Assembly: GCF_002150735.1 (NCBI RefSeq)
Contig: NZ_MUKA01000074.1
Location: 1 to 33,184, forward strand
Length of the DNA: 33,184 bases
Reading direction: 5' to 3'
DNA from: Streptomyces africanus
GTDB lineage: Bacteria; Actinomycetota; Actinomycetes; Streptomycetales; Streptomycetaceae
The notes under the pieces were generated by a model. That model had not been told where the DNA came from. It was given only the letters and a program-made list of their open reading frames with translations, and did no database searches. The position numbers and the translations under genes were made by a program. This document shows positions 17,140-24,170 of the stretch, piece after piece; position 1 is the stretch's first letter, and each line of letters starts with the position of its first letter.

Positions 17140-17159
17140 TGTACCTACTGGTATGTACA
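17140..17159. promoter_or_regulatory. Near-perfect 20-bp palindromic operator upstream of the tautomerase gene
   Basis: TGTAC-n-TAC-nn-GTA-n-GTACA, with 16 of 20 positions symmetric, in the VOC-tautomerase divergent gap, 38 nt before the tautomerase start. Its shape is like TetR- or HxlR-family operators. No such regulator is encoded in this window. The element probably controls the tautomerase gene and perhaps both divergent genes. Confidence 0.6.
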
Positions 17160-17197
17160 CTCGCGATCAACACCCCTACGGCTCCGAGGAGACCCCC

Positions 17198-17593
17198 GTG
17201 CCCTTCGTCCGCATCGACACGCTCCGGGCCGGCCCCGAGCGACTCGAAGCACTCGGCCGCGCCGTCCACGACGCCCTCGTCGAAACGATCGGCATTCCAC
17301 CCGACGACCGGTTCCAGGTCCTGGTCGACCACGACGGCGCGAGCAGCACCCTCCGGTACGACGACTACCTCGGCGTACACCGCGACGACGGCATCGCCTA
17401 CGTCGCGATCACGCTGCGCTCCGGTCGCACGCCCGCGCGGAAGCAGGCGCTGTACCGGAGGATCGCCGAGCTCGCGCACGCGTATGCGGGGACGGAGCCG
17501 AGGAACGTGTTCGTCGTCCTGACGGAGAACGGCCCGGCCGACTGGTCGCTCGGAGAGGGGCGGGCACAGTACCTCGGTCCTCAGGAGCCCTAG
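17198..17593 (+). CDS. Tautomerase family protein (4-oxalocrotonate tautomerase-like)
   Basis: A 131-residue tautomerase-superfamily protein. The start GTG is followed directly by a Pro codon (PFVRIDTL); after Met removal this Pro1 would be the catalytic base of the superfamily. Two beta-alpha-beta units are visible, [39 protein letters not shown] and [31 protein letters not shown]. The function is probably keto-enol tautomerisation of an unsaturated acid. GAGGAG lies 7 nt upstream, which fixes the GTG start over in-frame upstream codons. It is divergent from the VOC gene. Confidence 0.85.
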   Translation: MPFVRIDTLRAGPERLEALGRAVHDALVETIGIPPDDRFQVLVDHDGASSTLRYDDYLGVHRDDGIAYVAITLRSGRTPARKQALYRRIAELAHAYAGTEPRNVFVVLTENGPADWSLGEGRAQYLGPQEP

Positions 17594-17654
17594 GTCTCCG
17601 GCCTACGCCCTCAGCCCGAGGTGGTGCGCCCGGCCACCCGCTAGCGTCACGGCC

Positions 17655-18113
17655 ATGAAGATCACCGAGCCACCCCGCACGCCCGAGCAGCGCAAGGCGG
17701 ACCTCCTGGACCGTATGGAGCGGGAGATCGACGTCTGGGTCGCCACGGCGGACACCGAGGGCGTGCCGTGCCTGGTCCCGCTCTGGTTCGTGTGGCATGA
17801 CGAGTCCGTGTGGCTGTGCACTCGGCTGACCAATCCCACCGGCCGCAATCTGCGGGACGGCCGCCGGGCCCGGCTGGCCTTCGGGGACACCCGGGACGTC
17901 GTGCTCGTCGACGGCGACGTGGAGACCTTCCTGATGCCCGAGGTGCCGCCGGCGGCGGCCGAGGCGTTCCGCGCGAAGACCGGCTGGGATCCGCGCGAGG
18001 ACCACGCGTCGTACGCGTTCTTCCGGGTGCGGCCGCGCGCGGTGCAAGCCTGGTGCGAGGTGCACGAGTTGCCGCGGCGGCATCTCATGCGGGACGGGGC
18101 CTGGGTGGTCTGA
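17655..18113 (+). CDS. Pyridoxamine 5'-phosphate oxidase-fold flavoprotein
   Basis: A 152-residue split-barrel protein of the PNPOx/F420-dependent reductase family, predicted to bind FMN or F420. The strands VWVATADTEGVPCLVPLWFVWHDESVWLCT and RRARLAFGDTRDVVLVDGDVETF carry the usual pattern. The C-terminus, YAFFRVRPRAVQAWCEVHELPRRHLMRDGAW, is typical of short actinobacterial members. Physiological substrate unknown. TAGCGT lies 7 nt before the ATG at 17655 with no ribosome-binding site, consistent with a leaderless mRNA. It is convergent with the next aldo/keto reductase gene, with only 4 nt between stops. Confidence 0.85.
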   Translation: MKITEPPRTPEQRKADLLDRMEREIDVWVATADTEGVPCLVPLWFVWHDESVWLCTRLTNPTGRNLRDGRRARLAFGDTRDVVLVDGDVETFLMPEVPPAAAEAFRAKTGWDPREDHASYAFFRVRPRAVQAWCEVHELPRRHLMRDGAWVV

Positions 18114-18117
18114 CCGG

Positions 18118-19026
18118 TCAACCGCCCGCCGCTCGCGACCCGTTCAGCCGGTCCAGTTCCCCGTCCGTGAGGCGGATCGCGCCCGCCGCCACGTTCTCCG
18201 TCAGGTGGCCGGGGTCGCCCGTGCCGGGGATGGCGAGCACGTGGGGGCCTTGGTGCAGCGTCCAGGCGATGCGGATCTGCGCGGGGCTCGCGCCGTGGGC
18301 CCGGGCCACGGCTCGGACCTCCTCGTCGTGGGCGGTGGCGGCGCCGCGCTCCCCGTTCTCGCCGGCGACGGCGTAGAACGGCACGAAGGCGATGCCCTGT
18401 TCGCCGCAGGTCCGCAGCAGTTCGTCGGTCGTGGGGTCGGGCCGGTCGATGGCGTACCGGTTCTGTACGCAGACCACCGGCGCGATGGCCTGTGCCTCGG
18501 CGAGATGGCGGGGCTCGACGTTGGAGATGCCCAGGTGGCGTATCAGCCCGGCCTCGCGCAGTTCCGCGAGGGCGCCGAAGTGCTCGGCGATCGAGTCGTA
18601 CTTCGGCATCCGGCGCAGGTTGACCACGTCCAGATGGTCGCGGCCGAGCTGGCGCAGGTTCTCCTCGACGTGCCCGCGCAGGTCCTCGGGGCGGGCCGAG
18701 GTGCCCCACTCCCCGTCGTAGGTCCGGTGGGGACCCACCTTGGTGACGATGACCAGGTCGTCGGGGTACGGCGCCAGCGCGCTGTTGATGAGTTCGTTGG
18801 CGGAGCGCAGCGACGAGAAGTAGAAGGCGGCCGTGTCGATGTGGTTCACGCCGAGGTCGATCGCTGTGCGCAGGACGGCGATCGACCGGTCGCGGTCACT
18901 CGGAGTGCCGAGATGGAAGGCGGCGCTGCCCGTCAGCCGCATCGCGCCGAGACCGAGGCGGTAGACGGGCAGGTCGCCGAGTTTCCAGGTGCCCGCGGCG
19001 TCCGCGGTGATCGTCTGTGAGCTCAT
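18118..19026 (-). CDS. Aldo/keto reductase, pyridoxal reductase (PdxI/YdbC)-like
   Basis: A 302-residue NADPH-dependent TIM-barrel oxidoreductase. The Asp and Tyr of the AKR tetrad are in NHIDTAAFYF and the Lys is in VIVTKVGPHRTYDG. The catalytic His site reads VVNLRRMP, so His is Arg. This substitution also occurs in E. coli YdbC/PdxI as I remember it, whose sequence this protein resembles (LGISNV, VVCVQNRYAID, VLAIPGTGDPGHLTENVAAG). PdxI reduces pyridoxal to pyridoxine; whether this protein does is unproven. GAGACT lies 6 nt before the ATG at 19026, so the mRNA may be leaderless. Confidence 0.85.
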   Translation of the reverse strand: MSSQTITADAAGTWKLGDLPVYRLGLGAMRLTGSAAFHLGTPSDRDRSIAVLRTAIDLGVNHIDTAAFYFSSLRSANELINSALAPYPDDLVIVTKVGPHRTYDGEWGTSARPEDLRGHVEENLRQLGRDHLDVVNLRRMPKYDSIAEHFGALAELREAGLIRHLGISNVEPRHLAEAQAIAPVVCVQNRYAIDRPDPTTDELLRTCGEQGIAFVPFYAVAGENGERGAATAHDEEVRAVARAHGASPAQIRIAWTLHQGPHVLAIPGTGDPGHLTENVAAGAIRLTDGELDRLNGSRAAGG

Positions 19027-19053
19027 CGACGGAGTCTCACACACGGCTCGCCG

Positions 19054-19944
19054 TCAGCAGTAGAGATTGCCGCCCGGTGACGTCCCGAGGATCTGCGTGA
19101 ACCGCTGGTAGTTGTTCACACGGCTCTGCACCTGCGCCGGGTTCTTGCCGTCGCACTCCAGGGAGCCGTTGATGCTGCGGATGGTCTGGCCGAATCCGGC
19201 GCCGTTCACCATGGCGTTGTGCGGGGTCATGGTGCCGGGGCCGGTCTGGGTGTTCCAGTACCACAGGGCGGTCTTCCAGGCGACGGCCGCGTCGTTCTGG
19301 ACCAGCCAGGGGTTGCCCAGCAGGTCGATGCCGAGCGCGTCGCCCGCGGCCTTGTAGTTGAAGTTCCAGCTCAGCTGGATCGGGCCGCGCCCGTAGTAGG
19401 CGGCCTGGCCGGCCGGGCAGCCGTAGGGCCGGCTCCAGTCGCAGTAGTGGGGGTAGTTGGCGGTGTTCTGCTCCACCACGTGCACCAGTCCGCCGGTCTC
19501 GTGGCCGACGTTGGCGAGGAAGGCGGCGGCCTCCTGCTTCTTCACCGTGTCGCTGCCGGTGTTGGCGAAGCCGGGGTAGGCGCTCAGGGCCGCCGTCAGC
19601 CCGCTGTAGGTGTAGAAGGGGTTCCGGTTCGGGAACATCTGGTTGAACTGCGCCTCGGTCACGACGAAGCGCGCGTCGGGCGTGCCCGGACCGCTGTCGC
19701 AGGCGTACGGCTCCCAGTACCAGGTGCTGATGGTCGGGTCGTAGCCCGGGTTGGCGTGCTCGGCGATGTACGCCTTGCCGTCGGTGTAGCGGACGATGTC
19801 GCCGGCGGCGTAGGACTTGCCCGCCACCCAGTTGGGATAGCTGGAGCACGCGGCGGCGGAGGCGCTGGTGGCCGGCAGGAGCACCGGTGCGGTGCCCGCG
19901 AGGGCGAGGGCGGCCAGGACGGCGGAGACACGGCGTCTCGACAC
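19054..19944 (-). CDS. Secreted GH19 chitinase with N-terminal chitin-binding domain
   Basis: Extracellular endochitinase of 296 residues. Residues 1-30 are a signal peptide (basic RRR start, hydrophobic ALALAGTAPVLL, cleavage after SASA). Residues about 32-80 form a CBM5/12-type chitin-binding domain (YPNWVAGKSYAAGDIVRYTDGKAYIAEHANPGYDPT). The GH19 domain follows. HETGG and the Glu in VEQNTANYPHYC are the two catalytic glutamates, and YYGRGPIQLSWNFNY is the GH19 signature. The protein is of the short bacterial class, like Streptomyces ChiC/ChiF/ChiG. The GTG at 19944 has AAAGGAG 8 nt upstream. Regulation by chitin or GlcNAc is suggested by the direct repeats upstream. Confidence 0.94.
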   Translation of the reverse strand: MSRRRVSAVLAALALAGTAPVLLPATSASAAACSSYPNWVAGKSYAAGDIVRYTDGKAYIAEHANPGYDPTISTWYWEPYACDSGPGTPDARFVVTEAQFNQMFPNRNPFYTYSGLTAALSAYPGFANTGSDTVKKQEAAAFLANVGHETGGLVHVVEQNTANYPHYCDWSRPYGCPAGQAAYYGRGPIQLSWNFNYKAAGDALGIDLLGNPWLVQNDAAVAWKTALWYWNTQTGPGTMTPHNAMVNGAGFGQTIRSINGSLECDGKNPAQVQSRVNNYQRFTQILGTSPGGNLYC

Positions 19945-20048
19945 GGGATCAACTCCTTTGCGGGACACGGCCGCACCCGGCAAGGCAGGGTGAAGCGCAG
20001 CCGTGGCGCGGCCGTGGTGGGGGGTTGTCGGAGGCACACTCAACCGCG

Positions 20049-20084
20049 TTGGTCTGTACCAGTCAAGGGTGTAGACCAGTCAGG
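20049..20084 (-). promoter_or_regulatory. Chitinase promoter direct repeats (dre-like)
   Basis: On the minus strand two direct copies, TGACTGGTCTACACC and TGACTGGTACAGACC, occur with a 17-bp period (plus-strand 20069-20082 and 20052-20065). Each resembles half to two-thirds of the DasR-box pattern ACTGGTCTAGACCA and the known Streptomyces chitinase repeats. The second repeat contains a possible -35 TTGACT; 17 nt downstream lies TTGAGT as a weak -10. This gap (19945-20107) also separates the chitinase from the marR stop. Confidence 0.7.
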
Positions 20085-20107
20085 TGCGCCGGGTTCCGCT
20101 CAGGAGC

Positions 20108-20545
20108 TCACACGCGGGCCGACTCCGCCAGCGTCGCGGCCAGCCGGTCCAGCAGGGACCGCAGCAGTTCGTCGTCCCCCTCGCCGAGCTCGGGCCAGCC
20201 GGCGCGCACGGCGCGGTCGAGCCGCTGCACGTACTCCTGGCCGCGAGGAGTGAGGCGGGCGAGAATGCGACGGCGGTCGAACGGGTCGACCCGGCGGTGG
20301 ACGAGGTTCTGGTCGACGAGCTGGTCGACCAGCTTGGTCAGCGTCGGAGGCGGCAGAAAGGCGACCTCCGCGATCGCCGTCATGTGGTGCCCCTCGCCGT
20401 CGGACAGCAGCGTCAGCACCCGCCACGCGTCGAGCGAGCAGCCCTGCTCCTCCAGCACGGCCTGCAACCGCCGCGCCGCCAGCCGCTCGGCCCGCGTCAG
20501 CAGGTGCACCAGCTCGTCGGGCCGGCGCGGCGTTGGGGTAGGCAT
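20108..20545 (-). CDS. MarR-family transcriptional regulator
   Basis: A 145-residue MarR protein. It has an N-terminal dimerisation helix (RPDELVHLLTRAERLAARRLQAVLEEQG) and the winged helix-turn-helix MTAIAEVAFLPPPTLTKLVDQLVDQNLVHRRVDPFDRRRILARLTPRGQEYV at about residues 55-105. A C-terminal helix includes PELGEGDDELLRSLLDRLAATL. The DRRRILARLT wing is typical. It is divergent from the AmiC-like gene, with a 24-bp palindrome in between that is probably its own operator. The ATG at 20545 has AGGAG 4-5 nt upstream. The pairing with an AmiC-like protein recalls NhhD/NhhC of Rhodococcus nitrile-hydratase control. Confidence 0.88.
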   Translation of the reverse strand: MPTPTPRRPDELVHLLTRAERLAARRLQAVLEEQGCSLDAWRVLTLLSDGEGHHMTAIAEVAFLPPPTLTKLVDQLVDQNLVHRRVDPFDRRRILARLTPRGQEYVQRLDRAVRAGWPELGEGDDELLRSLLDRLAATLAESARV

Positions 20546-20567
20546 CCTGCTCCTAGTGCGACAAGAG

Positions 20568-20591
20568 GTGCGTCCATCCTAGGAGACGCAC
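20568..20591. promoter_or_regulatory. 24-bp palindromic operator between marR and the AmiC-like gene
   Basis: GTGCGTC-N10-GACGCAC with perfect 7-bp arms, the spacer itself containing the 8-bp palindrome TCCTAGGA. On the minus strand TAGGAT within the spacer is a plausible -10 for marR, so binding would repress it. Position and symmetry suggest a MarR-dimer site controlling both directions. Confidence 0.65.
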
Positions 20592-20626
20592 TGGAGTTCG
20601 TACGGCGGAGCCGGAATCATGACGCC

Positions 20627-21739
20627 ATGGTCCGGCACGATCTCCCCGCGCCCGAGTGGTTCACGGCCGACGACTCCGTCCTCGGCGTGGCGCTCGTCTT
20701 CCCCTTGCAGGGGCCGGCCGGGATCTTCGGGCCCACCTGTGAGCTGTGCGCGCGGCTGGCCGCCGAGGAGGTCAACCGGGACGGCGGCGTGCTCGGCAGG
20801 GAGCTGAAGCTGGTGCCGGTCGACGGCTCGGGCGCTCCCCGCGAGGTCGCCGGCCATGTCGAGGCGCTGGTGGACCTGGGTGTCGTGCAGGGCGTCACGG
20901 GGTGGCACATCTCCTCGGTGCGACAGGCGCTGGCGCCGCGGATCGCGCACCGCGTCCCGTACGTGTACACCGCGCTGTACGAGGGTGGTGAGGACACGGC
21001 GGGCGTCTTCCTGACGAGCGAGACGCCGCGGGACCAACTGCGGCCCGCTATGGACCTGCTGGCGCGCGAGCGCGGGGTGCGGCGGTGGTTCGTCGTCGGC
21101 AACGACTACGTGTGGCCGCGGCGGACGGCACGGGCGGCGCGCGGGTACGCGCACGCCTCCGGCGGTTCCGTCGCCGGCGAGGTCTACCTCCCGCTCGGCA
21201 CCCACGACTTCGAGCCGGTGCTGCGCGGCATCGAGCGCTCGGACGCCGACGGGGTGCTGATGCTGCTCGTGGGCAGCGACGCGGTGCGCTTCAACCGGGC
21301 GTTCGCGGCGCACGGACTGCATGCGCGCTGTCTGCGGCTGAGCACGCTGATGGACGAGAACATGCTGATGGCGAGCGGCCCGGCGGCCACCGAGGACCTC
21401 TACAGCACGGCCGGGTTCTTCGCCTCGCTGGCCAACCGCGACACCCTCGACTTCCACGGTCAGTACGCGGCCCGCTACGGCGTCGAGGCGCCCGCCCTGG
21501 GCAGCCTCGGCGAGTCCTGCTACGAGGGCGTGCTGTTGCTGGCCGCGCTGCTGAAGCGGGCCGGGACACTGGACGTGTGCGCGATCGGTGCGGCGGCCGG
21601 CGCGGTGTCGTACGAGGGCCCGCGCGGACTGCTGCACCTGCGGGACAGCCATGTGCGCCAGCGCATCTACCTGGCCCGCGCCGACGGACTCGACTTCGAC
21701 GTGCTGACGGAACTGGATCTGCGCGGCGCGCATCCCTGA
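20627..21739 (+). CDS. AmiC/FmdD-like ligand-binding protein (Peripla_BP_5 type), apparently cytosolic
   Basis: A 370-residue type I periplasmic-binding fold: LGVALVFPLQGPAGIFGPTCELCARLAAEEVNRDGGVLGRELKLVPVD at about 20-65, VTGWHISSVRQALAPRIA, WFVVGNDYVWPRRTARAARGYA and SADGVLMLLVGSDAVRFNRAF-like later strands. This is the branch of amide/urea sensors and ABC-transporter binding proteins. No signal peptide or lipobox is present, so it probably acts inside the cell as a sensor, like AmiC or NhhC, rather than as a transport component. No transporter genes adjoin. The ATG at 20627 is 6 nt after AATCAT, a possible leaderless start. The acyl-CoA-dehydrogenase-like gene follows after 68 nt. Confidence 0.78.
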   Translation: MVRHDLPAPEWFTADDSVLGVALVFPLQGPAGIFGPTCELCARLAAEEVNRDGGVLGRELKLVPVDGSGAPREVAGHVEALVDLGVVQGVTGWHISSVRQALAPRIAHRVPYVYTALYEGGEDTAGVFLTSETPRDQLRPAMDLLARERGVRRWFVVGNDYVWPRRTARAARGYAHASGGSVAGEVYLPLGTHDFEPVLRGIERSDADGVLMLLVGSDAVRFNRAFAAHGLHARCLRLSTLMDENMLMASGPAATEDLYSTAGFFASLANRDTLDFHGQYAARYGVEAPALGSLGESCYEGVLLLAALLKRAGTLDVCAIGAAAGAVSYEGPRGLLHLRDSHVRQRIYLARADGLDFDVLTELDLRGAHP

Positions 21740-21807
21740 CGGGCTGGGGCGAACGACACACCCCGGGGGCGGCACCCCAGCGCCGCGCGACCGCGAGAAT
21801 CAGTTCC

Positions 21808-22872
21808 ATGAGTGCCACGCCCCTCGCCTCGCCGCCCCACCCCCTCGTCGCCCGCGCGCAGCGGCTCGCGCGCGATCTCCTCGTCCCGCACGCCGAGCGC
21901 GTCGACCAGGAGGGGGTGCCGGCGAGCCACATCGAGGCGGTGCGGCGGTCGGGGCTGCTCGGGCTGGGCGCGCCGCAGGAGTACGGCGGGGCGGACGCGC
22001 CCGTCGCCGTGGCGCGGGAGGTCGCGGAGATCCTGGCCGGGGCGTGTTGCTCCACATGGTTCGTGCAGACACAGCACCACACGCCGGTGAAGCTGCTCGC
22101 CACCTGCGACTCGCCGGTCCGGGAGAGGCTGCTGCCCCCGCTGGCGACCGGCGAGGCGCTGGCCGGCATCGCGTACGCGCACGTCCGTGCCTTCCCCCGG
22201 GTGCCCGTGCGGGCCGTGCCCGCGGGGGGCGGCTGGCGCTTCGAGGGCACGGTGCCCTGGTACACGGGCTGGGGTCTGAACGACGTGATGCTGCTGGCCG
22301 GTGTGACGGACACGGCCGAGGTGGTGTTCGTCGTCGCCGAGGCCCGCGAACAGCCGGGGATGCGCCCGTCGGCACCGATGCGGCTCGCGGCCCTCACCGC
22401 CGCCCGTACGGTCCGTCTGGAGCTGGACGGCCTGTGGGTGCCGCAGGACGCCGTGGTGCTGCGCACCCCGCAGGAGCAGTTCGCCCTGATCGACCTGCCC
22501 AGGGCCGCCAACACCAGTCCGGCCGTGTTCGGCGTGGCGAGCGCGGCACTGGACCTGGTGGCGGACACCCCGGACGGCCGGGAGCCGGCCCGGGCGCTGC
22601 GGGCCCGGCTCGACGAGGTGCGGCGGGAGGCCTACGCCCTGGCCGACCACCCCGTCCCGCACGAGTGCGTCCCGGAACGGCTGGCACTGAAGACCCGGGC
22701 GTACGAGGTGCTGCGGGCGGCCACGACCGCGGCGATCGTGGCCGGGGGCGGCCGGTCCATGACCCTGGACAGCCGGGCGCAGCGGCTGGCACGCGAGGGG
22801 ATGTTCCTGCTGGTGCAGGCCCAGACGGCCGAGTCCCGCCGGACGCATCTCGGCGCGCTGGCGTCCGGCTAG
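21808..22872 (+). CDS. Acyl-CoA dehydrogenase-fold flavoprotein
   Basis: A 354-residue protein of the acyl-CoA dehydrogenase superfamily, somewhat shorter than the usual 380-400. The N-terminal helical domain reads LVPHAERVDQEGVPASHIEAVRRSGLLGLGAPQEYGGADAPVAVAREVAEILAGA. The middle beta domain includes GGWRFEGTVPWYTGWGLNDVMLLAGV and ARTVRLELDGLWVPQDAVV. The C-terminal helices include ATTAAIVAGGGRSMTLDSRAQRLAREGMFLLVQAQTAESR. It resembles the DszC/SfnB/hydroxylase branch of flavin mono-oxygenases more than beta-oxidation enzymes, and no obvious catalytic Glu is visible. GAGAAT lies 7 nt before the ATG at 21808. Its stop shares the CTAG overlap with the next, convergent gene. Confidence 0.82.
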   Translation: MSATPLASPPHPLVARAQRLARDLLVPHAERVDQEGVPASHIEAVRRSGLLGLGAPQEYGGADAPVAVAREVAEILAGACCSTWFVQTQHHTPVKLLATCDSPVRERLLPPLATGEALAGIAYAHVRAFPRVPVRAVPAGGGWRFEGTVPWYTGWGLNDVMLLAGVTDTAEVVFVVAEAREQPGMRPSAPMRLAALTAARTVRLELDGLWVPQDAVVLRTPQEQFALIDLPRAANTSPAVFGVASAALDLVADTPDGREPARALRARLDEVRREAYALADHPVPHECVPERLALKTRAYEVLRAATTAAIVAGGGRSMTLDSRAQRLAREGMFLLVQAQTAESRRTHLGALASG

Positions 22873-24068
22873 AGCCGGGGCAGCGCCGACGGCTTGTCCG
22901 TGCGGGAGGGGGCCTTGCCGCAGAACTCCGCTTCGATCACGTTGATGTAGAGCGAGGGGTCCGGGAGCCAGTCACCGTTGATGTTGAACGTCAGCTGGTG
23001 CTTCCCGTCCTTCGTGCCGACCATCGCGGACAGGGAGCCGTTCGTTCGGCCGCTCTTGCCCACGACCTGCACACCGCAGGACAGCTGCGCGAACTCGACC
23101 CCGAGCCCGTATCCGAGCCCGCCGCCCGCGGGCACCTCGTCGAGCATCTCCTCCATCTGCTTGGGGGGCAGCAACTCGCCCCTGATCAGGGCCCGTTGGA
23201 AGCGGTTGAGGTCGCCGCTGGTGGAGATGACGTCGCCGGCCGCGCCCAGCCAGGTCATGTTCTGTTCGGTGGCGTCATGGACCGGGGCGTCCGGGGCCTC
23301 CTGGTGCAGCCGGGAGTAGCCGACGGGGTGGGGCTTCGGCATGTGGGGTGAGGTGCCGGGGAACGATGTGCCGCGCAGCTTCAGTGGCCGGACGATGCGG
23401 CGGGTGATCTCCTGGGCGTACGAGCGGCCCGTCGCCTTCTCGACGACCATCCCGGCGATGACGAAGTTGGTGTTCGAGTACACCGGCTTTGTCTCCGGGT
23501 CGGGCAGCGGCTGGTACTTCAGCGCGATCGCCACGAGTTCCTCGGGCGTGTGCGTGTCGTACCGGTGCTCCGGGAAGCCTGGACCGGCGGCGTCGTGGAG
23601 GAAGGCAGGGTCGTCGGTGTAGTTGGCGATGCCGCTGGTGTGGTTGAGGAGCTGACGCAGAGTGATCTGGTCGCCGTCGTAGCCGTTGCCCCGCACGAGG
23701 CCCGGCAGCCAACGCTCGACGGTGTCGTCGAGGCTCAGTCTGCCTTCCGCCTCCAGCTGGAGCAGGACGGTCGCGACGAACGTCTTGGTGATGCTGGCCC
23801 CGCGGAAGTGGTCGCCGGGGGAACGCTCGCGTCCCGTGGCGGTGTCGGCATGGCCGGCTTGCGCGAACCAACTCCCCTTGCCGTCCTGGACCTTGGCGGC
23901 CGCTCCGGGCAGTCCGCCCTTCTCGATGAGATCACGCAGTGCGGTCCGGGTCGCCTCGTGGCCGCGCGGCGACTGTGCCGCGTGTGCGGACGGGGCCAAT
24001 GCCGCCGCTCCGGCGCATAACGCCACGGTCAGGCCGAATGAGACGGTGCGTGAAACCCGCTGCTTCAT
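22869..24068 (-). CDS. Secreted serine hydrolase / D-alanyl-D-alanine carboxypeptidase-like (beta-lactamase class C fold)
   Basis: A 399-residue exported serine hydrolase. Residues 1-31 form a signal peptide ending AHA. The nucleophile motif is SITK (S-x-x-K), the second motif is YSN, and KSG in VVGKSGRTNG serves as the third motif. Flanking segments LRQLLNHTSGIANYTDD and GYGLGVEF are characteristic of the class C beta-lactamase/DD-peptidase family. The target may be peptidoglycan or a D-amino-acid peptide; the sequence does not decide. The ATG has GGGAGG 8 nt upstream. The 3-prime end overlaps the acyl-CoA-dehydrogenase-like gene by 4 nt (CTAG). Confidence 0.9.
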   Translation of the reverse strand: MKQRVSRTVSFGLTVALCAGAAALAPSAHAAQSPRGHEATRTALRDLIEKGGLPGAAAKVQDGKGSWFAQAGHADTATGRERSPGDHFRGASITKTFVATVLLQLEAEGRLSLDDTVERWLPGLVRGNGYDGDQITLRQLLNHTSGIANYTDDPAFLHDAAGPGFPEHRYDTHTPEELVAIALKYQPLPDPETKPVYSNTNFVIAGMVVEKATGRSYAQEITRRIVRPLKLRGTSFPGTSPHMPKPHPVGYSRLHQEAPDAPVHDATEQNMTWLGAAGDVISTSGDLNRFQRALIRGELLPPKQMEEMLDEVPAGGGLGYGLGVEFAQLSCGVQVVGKSGRTNGSLSAMVGTKDGKHQLTFNINGDWLPDPSLYINVIEAEFCGKAPSRTDKPSALPRL

Positions 24069-24085
24069 GATGTGTGCCTCCCGTT

Positions 24086-24113
24086 CACCGAGGGGCAGGG
24101 CTGCCCCTCGGTG
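24086..24113 (-). terminator. Long terminator hairpin between ssuD and the serine hydrolase gene
   Basis: CACCGAGGGGCAG and its exact complement, 13 bp, separated by 2 nt. It lies downstream of the ssuD stop and just upstream of the serine-hydrolase start, so it most likely ends the ssuE-ssuD transcript. Confidence 0.8.
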
Positions 24114-24170
24114 CGGATGACGCCCAACCAGGCCCCAGGGTTGATCGTTGAGGCGGGAGGCCGACGAGCC

